Shown one piece after another: positions 58,993 to 64,000 of a stretch of DNA of 64,000 nt (positions are counted from its first letter, which is position 1; the number at the start of each line of letters is the position of its first letter). Source of the stretch: Lachnospiraceae bacterium. Lineage in GTDB: Bacteria > Bacillota > Clostridia > Lachnospirales > Lachnospiraceae. The position numbers and the translations under genes were made by a program. The notes beneath the pieces are model-generated. The model was not told the origin of the DNA. It saw only the letters and a list, made by a program, of their open reading frames with translations, and did not search any database. The stretch is from assembly GCA_910575835.1 (NCBI GenBank), contig CAJTGB010000005.1, positions 6,413 through 70,412 on the forward strand, read 5' to 3'.

Positions 58993-60666
58993 TCAGGCAA
59001 GCGGCAGGCTTGCCGAATACTTTTCTGTCTTACTGCCAAGCTTAGGGCCGCTTTTCTCATACCACTGATATGTCATGACATCATGACCTTCACCCCATAT
59101 TCTTGGACAGTCGGTATCTTCCCAATCCAGCGGCATCCTATGCTGTTCCTGTCTGGATGCCTCCAGCATAATCTGATGCAGCTCTTCATCTTCTAATGCA
59201 TTTAGAACTCCTGGTTTTGCAGAGATGAAAAGCGGAGTCCCGCTCTTAACAACTGCATCCGCCCACTGCCGGTTCAGTTCCCATGGAATATCACCCGTGA
59301 TTCCCACACAGTCTGCATCTATATGGTAAAATGTTCCGTGCCGCGGAAGGCTGAACGCCAGTGTATTGACACCCATGCACCTGGTGCGTTCCCAGTTCAG
59401 CCCGCTTGTATCATCACCCGTACGGTTAAGCTGCATAAGCCCTGCTCCCAGATGTCCAATCGTGTTGCATCCCAATATCAGAGTATTATACGGCTTTGCC
59501 GCATTGTAAATTGCCTCGTAAAAGTCCTTCACGATCTCCGCACTGGTTCTGTGCCTGTCATAGAAATGCCAGCCGTCCTCCGTTACCAGCGGATTCATCT
59601 CGAATCCCCATTTCCCAAAAAGGTCAAACGTTGAAAAATCATGCTTGATCAACTGGAATCCCCACTTGCAGATTCTCTCTGCGTCTTCTGTGATATAGCG
59701 GAGTGCATCAGGATGAGACGGGTCTAAGCACTGATTGTGACTGAGCCTCCATTCATCCGGTATAACCTCGTCTTCATTCAGCAGAAAACGAACCCATATA
59801 CCTGTACGGACTCCCATATTCTTCATCTTCTGTGCGATTCCGCTCATATCCGGGAACTTTGCATTCCCCTTCTTCCATGGCCCGCCGTTATACTCATCCA
59901 GTCTGTGATGTTCCTGCCAACAGTCGTCAATCACCATGAACGGCGGATTCGAAGCTCCTCTTGTCAGCTTCACAAGCTCCTTGGTGTCGGCCAGAATCTC
60001 TTCCTCACTGCTTTTGCCGTACGCATAATACCAGTTGTTGCTGCCATACACCGGAAATTCAGGCAGAATTGGATTCGGACACATACGGATGCAGAAACTT
60101 CTCGCTGACTCGTAGGTGAAGTTATATCCCCCGCATTGGCTTTCTACTGCTTCATCCACTGTATTCTCAGTATATTTTTCACATACGATCTTTGCTGCAT
60201 GCAGCGTCCTTCCTTCCAGCAATACTCCTCTTCCGCCGCAGCGCACATCCAGGTACAGCGTAACGCCTTCCGAATCCGCCTGCCAGTAGCACATGGCCCG
60301 AGGCTGCACCATCACTCCAAAGCACATGGTCTCACCTGGTACGGCTGCAAGAAAATACCACGGCATGATTCGGCGGCCGCTCATTCCCCGCCATTCCAGA
60401 TCTCCATATCCGCGCTCCCATGCATCCCCGAGAAACCGTACCTTATCGGGCCACTGATAAGACCATCTTACCTTCACTCCTTTAACTGCGTCAACAGAAG
60501 TGATACTTACTTCTTCATACCCGGAAGCTTCCGTGAACTCTACTTTCGTTCCTTTCCATCCTGCCTCTCTGTTCGCGGTACTTACAACTGCGCTCCCTTC
60601 TTCTGTCTCGATCGTCACATAATCGGGAATACCCAGCCTAAAGCACTCGCTTGTCATTTTATTCAT
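58993..60666 (-). CDS. GH36-type alpha-galactosidase-like glycosidase
   Basis: 557 residues. The TIM-barrel part has FMVIDDCWQEHH, the nucleophile Asp in GFQLIKHDFSTFDLFG (KxDF form), and a second acidic site in NRTGDDTSGLNWER; the N-terminal ~170 residues are a beta-rich domain. No signal peptide, so it works in the cytoplasm. It is about 150 residues shorter than common bacterial GH36 enzymes (~720), so substrate may differ from plain alpha-galactosides. A monocistronic gene with its own promoter at 60729-60756; the AraC regulator is convergent. Confidence 0.82.
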   Translation of the reverse strand: MNKMTSECFRLGIPDYVTIETEEGSAVVSTANREAGWKGTKVEFTEASGYEEVSITSVDAVKGVKVRWSYQWPDKVRFLGDAWERGYGDLEWRGMSGRRIMPWYFLAAVPGETMCFGVMVQPRAMCYWQADSEGVTLYLDVRCGGRGVLLEGRTLHAAKIVCEKYTENTVDEAVESQCGGYNFTYESARSFCIRMCPNPILPEFPVYGSNNWYYAYGKSSEEEILADTKELVKLTRGASNPPFMVIDDCWQEHHRLDEYNGGPWKKGNAKFPDMSGIAQKMKNMGVRTGIWVRFLLNEDEVIPDEWRLSHNQCLDPSHPDALRYITEDAERICKWGFQLIKHDFSTFDLFGKWGFEMNPLVTEDGWHFYDRHRTSAEIVKDFYEAIYNAAKPYNTLILGCNTIGHLGAGLMQLNRTGDDTSGLNWERTRCMGVNTLAFSLPRHGTFYHIDADCVGITGDIPWELNRQWADAVVKSGTPLFISAKPGVLNALEDEELHQIMLEASRQEQHRMPLDWEDTDCPRIWGEGHDVMTYQWYEKSGPKLGSKTEKYSASLPLA

Positions 60667-60728
60667 TTTGTCCTCTCCTTTTCATTCTTCATTGAATTGC
60701 AGTTCTCCGCATGAAGCAATTAACTGTA

Positions 60729-60756
60729 ATTATACGGACAAAATTCTTATTGTGAA
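60729..60756 (-). promoter_or_regulatory. Promoter of the GH36 gene
   Basis: On the minus strand TTCACA (60756-60751), 16 bases, TATAAT (60734-60729). A weak -35 is common at activator-dependent promoters, fitting the AraC regulator nearby. Confidence 0.6.
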
Positions 60757-60797
60757 TGATATTACGTTCTCATTACCTTGCAGAATGTTCACTGATC

Positions 60798-61235
60798 TTA
60801 CACCGTAACATCAATCTTCAAGGGAGAAGACGGTTCAGCTTGTGCCATACCGGTATTCGTATACCTATATCCGCTGTCATGATCCGAATCCTTCACCAGC
60901 ACCTCTTCCTTGTCCTCTTCATCTTTCTTATTCTTATCCTGTGAAGCCTGATTCAATTTTACATTGTCTTCTTCGTCCTTCTTATTCTTATCCTTCGAAT
61001 CCTGATTCAGCTTTTCATTGGTCTTCTGTGCCTGCTCCATCAACTGCCCCATAACATCCTGCGCTCTATTTTCCAGTTCTTCAACCTGCGCTTTCTTGTT
61101 TTCACTGGGATTCTTATCCGTTTTTAACTCTGATTTTAATACGTTTGCCCGACCTTGTAATTTGGTACTGGCAGACTGCATTGCCTGCATCTGCATCAGT
61201 GTATTTCCAGCCATTGTAAGATTCTGCATTGTCAT
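60798..61235 (-). CDS. Low-complexity coiled-coil protein with 18-residue tandem repeat
   Basis: 145 residues. An N-terminal helical part (MQNLTMAGNTLMQMQAMQSASTKLQG) leads to a charged coiled coil and two near-identical 18-residue units (KLNQDSKDKNKKDEEDNV type), then an acidic tail. There is no signal peptide, membrane segment or known domain. The style, and the lone position, resemble the FlxA-like gene at 28765-29067. It may be a substrate of an unusual export route or a filament-like protein; both are guesses. Confidence 0.6.
   Translation of the reverse strand: MTMQNLTMAGNTLMQMQAMQSASTKLQGRANVLKSELKTDKNPSENKKAQVEELENRAQDVMGQLMEQAQKTNEKLNQDSKDKNKKDEEDNVKLNQASQDKNKKDEEDKEEVLVKDSDHDSGYRYTNTGMAQAEPSSPLKIDVTV
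60910..61017 (-). repeat. Two tandem 54-bp repeats in the coiled-coil gene
   Basis: Units 60910-60963 and 60964-61017 each encode 18 residues and differ at several bases, so the duplication is not brand new. Unit length preserves the frame. Confidence 0.85.
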
Positions 61236-61321
61236 AATAAACCCTCCTTGATTGATTCTTAATGTAACACTTTAATTGTCGTCAATATTACACAATGGAT
61301 TTACTCCGATACCGCAAACGG

Positions 61322-62671
61322 TCATTTTTTCACCGCTAACGGACCTGCCATCTTCCTACGATCAGCCAATAAACCTGAACTGCGCGGAATCAAAACGCTC
61401 AATGTAAAATACTCCCCGTTTTCCAGTTCCAATACTCCGTCATACCGTTCTACTATGTTCCGAATATTCTGCAGCCCAACACCGCATCCCTGTCTGCGTT
61501 TGGAAGACAGCAGACTCCCCTTATATATGACTGCAGGAACATGATTACTATTGCTGATTTCAAATACCCAGTATTTCTTGTGCAGTTTAGACTGCATGCG
61601 GATCCACCCCAAAGAATCATCTTTGCCGGCATTTCGCTGGCACGCTTCAATCGCATTATCCAGTGCATTCGCAAGCAGACAGCATAAATCAACTGAAGCC
61701 ATCTCATCCTCTTCCGGTACTGTCATAGAGACTGAGATATCAATACCAAGCTGTTTCGCCTTATCATACTTAGGGTTCAAAAGGGCATCCGCAAAAACAG
61801 ACCCCGTCTGCAGCCTGGCTTCCCCTTGATATGTCTGATCATATAACTGTGCCAGATAATGCTTCGCTTCTATATTCTTCTCATCCTCCAGAAGCCTTCT
61901 AAGACACAGCATATGATTCTTCGTATCATGCTGAATCCGTTCCAACCGTCCATACTGTTCCTTGGAAGCTTCAAGATGCTGTCCAAGCATCTGGTACTGC
62001 TGCTCCGCAGATCTCTTTAACAACCTTTGTTCCAGCATAACCACACAGTATACATACAGTCCTGCTCCGCACAGCACTGCCAAGCAGCAAGGCCCGGCAG
62101 TCAGCACAGCTTCTTCCTTGGTCCATCCCCTGATTCCAGTATACAATTCTGTAATGATCTCGACTGCCGCATAAATAAATAAAATGATATACATCAGATA
62201 GAGGGCATCCTGATTCTTGAAATCATTCTTTAAAACATGTAGCTTGTGTTCTAATATCTCCATCATTAGTATCTGCACAAGGCTTGCCGCTACTCCGATA
62301 CCAGTGATCACCATATCCGAGCAGCTTTCCCGCCCGCCTGCAATAGCCGCTGCATGAGCCGGCAAGAATAATGCACTGAATACGACTGCATGGGCGCAAT
62401 ATAACCATAATGTAAAAAAAGCTTTTTTGATCACGCTGCCGCGAAAAAGAATGTAATTAAGCACAAAAGCACAGATTCCGTTATAGAGAAAACTGCCCCA
62501 TGACGTAACCGCCAGGGCTAATGCAATATTGATCTGTCCATATAACAAGCTTGCCAGATAAAACCAAAAAGGTGTCCATCGATACTTGCTGCCGAGCATC
62601 TTCATGAAAAAACGGCATTGTAATAAAGTAAAGAGAAATCCCCACCCTATATTCCAAGCCTGCATATTCAA
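61322..62671 (-). CDS. GHKL-type sensor histidine kinase (AgrC/ComD-like)
   Basis: 449 residues. About six N-terminal membrane segments (to ~residue 215), a linker helix, the phospho-acceptor box RIQHDTKNHMLCLRRLLEDE (His in HDTKNH), the N box LLANALDNAIEACQRNAG and the G box GVGLQNIRNIVERYDG. This is the plan of peptide-sensing AgrC/ComD-type kinases. No agrB/D-like peptide gene is adjacent. Its start overlaps the LytTR regulator stop by 4 bp (ATGA). Confidence 0.9.
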   Translation of the reverse strand: MNMQAWNIGWGFLFTLLQCRFFMKMLGSKYRWTPFWFYLASLLYGQINIALALAVTSWGSFLYNGICAFVLNYILFRGSVIKKAFFTLWLYCAHAVVFSALFLPAHAAAIAGGRESCSDMVITGIGVAASLVQILMMEILEHKLHVLKNDFKNQDALYLMYIILFIYAAVEIITELYTGIRGWTKEEAVLTAGPCCLAVLCGAGLYVYCVVMLEQRLLKRSAEQQYQMLGQHLEASKEQYGRLERIQHDTKNHMLCLRRLLEDEKNIEAKHYLAQLYDQTYQGEARLQTGSVFADALLNPKYDKAKQLGIDISVSMTVPEEDEMASVDLCCLLANALDNAIEACQRNAGKDDSLGWIRMQSKLHKKYWVFEISNSNHVPAVIYKGSLLSSKRRQGCGVGLQNIRNIVERYDGVLELENGEYFTLSVLIPRSSGLLADRRKMAGPLAVKK

Positions 62672-63378
62672 AACACATCACCGCTCTCTCTCAAATAATG
62701 CAGGAAAGCCACTCCAAACGTTTTATGTCTGCGCTTAGACAATGGAATTTCTTCCTCATTATCCAGCGTGATAGCTCCCTTATCATAACACTGGACATGC
62801 CCCAGATTAACAATGTAGCTTCGATGACACCGAAAAAATACTTCCGGGAACTTCGGCGTAAGTTCATCCAGTTTTCCATAAAACGGAATCGCCTCCTCCC
62901 CTGTATGCAGATAGATCTTCTTATCCAGAACCTCCAGATATATAATCTCATCGAGCCGTACCCTGCGTACTGATGCACCCTGCCGGATAGCAATAGCATT
63001 CTGACGTTCTTCCCTGTGCAGCGAAACAAGTTTCATAACCACTGATTCCAGCTTCGCCGGTTCCACCGGTTTTACCAAATAATGAAATGCCTGTACGTCA
63101 TATGCCTCAACTGCATACCGCCGATATGCGGTTATAAAAATCAATCGGCTCTCATCTCCGCGCCTGCGCAGTTTTCTTGCTGCCTCAAGACCGCTGATCG
63201 GCTCCATCTCAATATCCAGAAAAAGTATGTCAAATGCACTTCGGGAAAGCAGAGCGCCGGCATTGCCAAATAGCTCCATACGATATTGAACCGAATGCCG
63301 TTCTAATACTTCTCTTACCTGATCGGCCAATTGTTCTAAGAGTATCTTGTCATCCTCACAGACTGCAATTTGAATCAA
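62668..63378 (-). CDS. LytTR-family response regulator, TTG start
   Basis: About 236 residues. The frame opens further 5', but AAGGAG lies inside that extension and points to TTG 63378 (LIQIAVCEDDKILLEQLAD). The receiver has acidic EDD, phospho-Asp in ILFLDIEMEPISG and Lys in YLVKPVE. The C-terminal LytTR DNA-binding domain (about 130-236) has EIIYLEVLDKKIYLHTG and FFRCHRSYIVNLGHV. One base separates it from the NUDIX gene stop, and it overlaps the kinase gene by 4 bp, making a three-gene operon. Confidence 0.9.
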   Translation of the reverse strand: MIQIAVCEDDKILLEQLADQVREVLERHSVQYRMELFGNAGALLSRSAFDILFLDIEMEPISGLEAARKLRRRGDESRLIFITAYRRYAVEAYDVQAFHYLVKPVEPAKLESVVMKLVSLHREERQNAIAIRQGASVRRVRLDEIIYLEVLDKKIYLHTGEEAIPFYGKLDELTPKFPEVFFRCHRSYIVNLGHVQCYDKGAITLDNEEEIPLSKRRHKTFGVAFLHYLRESGDVF

Positions 63379-63379
63379 T

Positions 63380-63892
63380 TTAACTATTCTCCTTCCCATC
63401 CAAGTTCATACTATAAGGCAATTCCATCGGCACCCCGTCAAGCGCCGCATAAACCAACCCGTCATGCCCATCGTACACCAGCTTCAGAGAAAAAAACGCC
63501 CTTTCTTCCGCCAACAGACCAAAAAAGATCTTGTCCCCCTCCCAGATATTCAGATCCTCAATCTCATCTATATCCACCCATTCAAGATCGCCCTCATCGC
63601 AGGGAATCGGCTTCCCCTCGAATCCATCCGCGGTAAACAAGGACATATACTCCGTAACACCGTTTCCCGATACAAAGGTCACAAGCCCTCTGTACCGATA
63701 AGAAGTAAGCGTATAGCCTGTCTCCTCCTTTACTTCCCGCAGCAGACACTCCTCCGGACTCTCATCTGCCTCAAAATGCCCTCCCACGCCGATCCACTTA
63801 TCCTTATTGACATCATTCTTCTTCACCGTCCTGTGCAGCATCAGATATTTGTTGTCACGTTCTATATAACACAGTGTACTTAACTTTGCCAT
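63380..63892 (-). CDS. NUDIX hydrolase (MutT/8-oxo-dGTP diphosphatase-like)
   Basis: About 170 residues from MAKLSTLCYIERDNKYLML (AGGAG upstream). The Nudix box is GHFEADESPEECLLREVKEETG, matching GX5EX7REUXEEXGU. It hydrolyses nucleoside-diphosphate-linked substrates, such as oxidised nucleotides. It is first in an operon with a LytTR regulator and GHKL kinase, which is unusual. The rest of the window (63893-64000) shows nothing more than a probable promoter region. Confidence 0.92.
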   Translation of the reverse strand: MAKLSTLCYIERDNKYLMLHRTVKKNDVNKDKWIGVGGHFEADESPEECLLREVKEETGYTLTSYRYRGLVTFVSGNGVTEYMSLFTADGFEGKPIPCDEGDLEWVDIDEIEDLNIWEGDKIFFGLLAEERAFFSLKLVYDGHDGLVYAALDGVPMELPYSMNLDGKENS

Positions 63893-64000
63893 TTTCCCAT
63901 CTCCTGATCTTTCTATCGAATAATTAACAGACATCATCTGCATTATACTATCTCTTAATCAATTGCGCAACTTGGCATATTATCAGTACATTTTCCGCCT

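Overview
The window looks like chromosome from a low-to-mid GC anaerobic Firmicute of the family Lachnospiraceae (relatives of Dorea or [Clostridium] scindens). This rests on the gene families and their order: a T-box controlled aspS2-gatCAB operon, the murE-priA-def-fmt and rsmB-rlmN-prpC-prkC-rsgA-rpe-thiN clusters, a sialic-acid operon built around a sodium symporter, several ECF sigma/anti-sigma pairs, and strong AGGAGG ribosome sites before nearly every gene. The assignment is inference; no rRNA or tRNA gene is present to anchor it.

Region by region. 1-3230 is an insertion-sequence graveyard: the 3' part of an IS3-type transposase, an IS91-type HUH transposase preceded by a tyrosine recombinase and followed by a run of 25 A, and a truncated IS200/IS605 TnpA that ends in a fold-back duplication. 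3246-5083 is an AT-rich two-gene module (ABC/OLD-like ATPase plus separate TOPRIM protein), a good candidate anti-phage system. 5087-8527 is an ECF sigma - membrane protein - ABC transporter operon read from a duplicated promoter. 8541-12616 holds a VanY-type carboxypeptidase, an unassigned transporter with a divergent cyclophilin, a cupin protein and small proteins behind an operator-containing promoter. 12749-16080 is an AT-rich response regulator/ABC transporter/histidine kinase cassette of the peptide-antibiotic resistance type with a clear 12-bp-periodic regulator site. 16090-16736 is non-coding, with an IS-end remnant and a strikingly structured clover-leaf DNA/RNA element.

16737-24500 (minus strand) concerns amide nitrogen: aspS2-gatCAB under a T-box, followed by a PurF-like enzyme whose catalytic Cys is replaced by Gly and a GuaA that lacks its glutaminase domain. 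24537-30768 has a ClC channel, an ECF sigma/anti-sigma pair with a self-type promoter, small coiled-coil and XRE proteins, and a probable Mn2+ (yybP-ykoY) riboswitch in front of a YccF protein and a zinc-ribbon protein. 31586-38149 is a complete sialic-acid to GlcNAc-6-P catabolic operon (nanE-nanA-symporter-nanQ-nanK-rpiR-nagA) with paired palindromic operators.

38585-54359 is housekeeping (lgt, ychF, thiN, rpe, rsgA, prkC, prpC, rlmN, rsmB, yugP, fmt, def, priA, murE). 54616-63892 has pepT, trxA, a second ECF sigma/anti-sigma pair, an AraC regulator convergent with a GH36-type glycosidase, a low-complexity protein, and a NUDIX-LytTR-GHKL operon. Long intergenic hairpins recur at 2781, 16587, 31514, 49041 and 56413 and are the main unexplained non-coding structures. 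No CRISPR array, tRNA or rRNA was seen.
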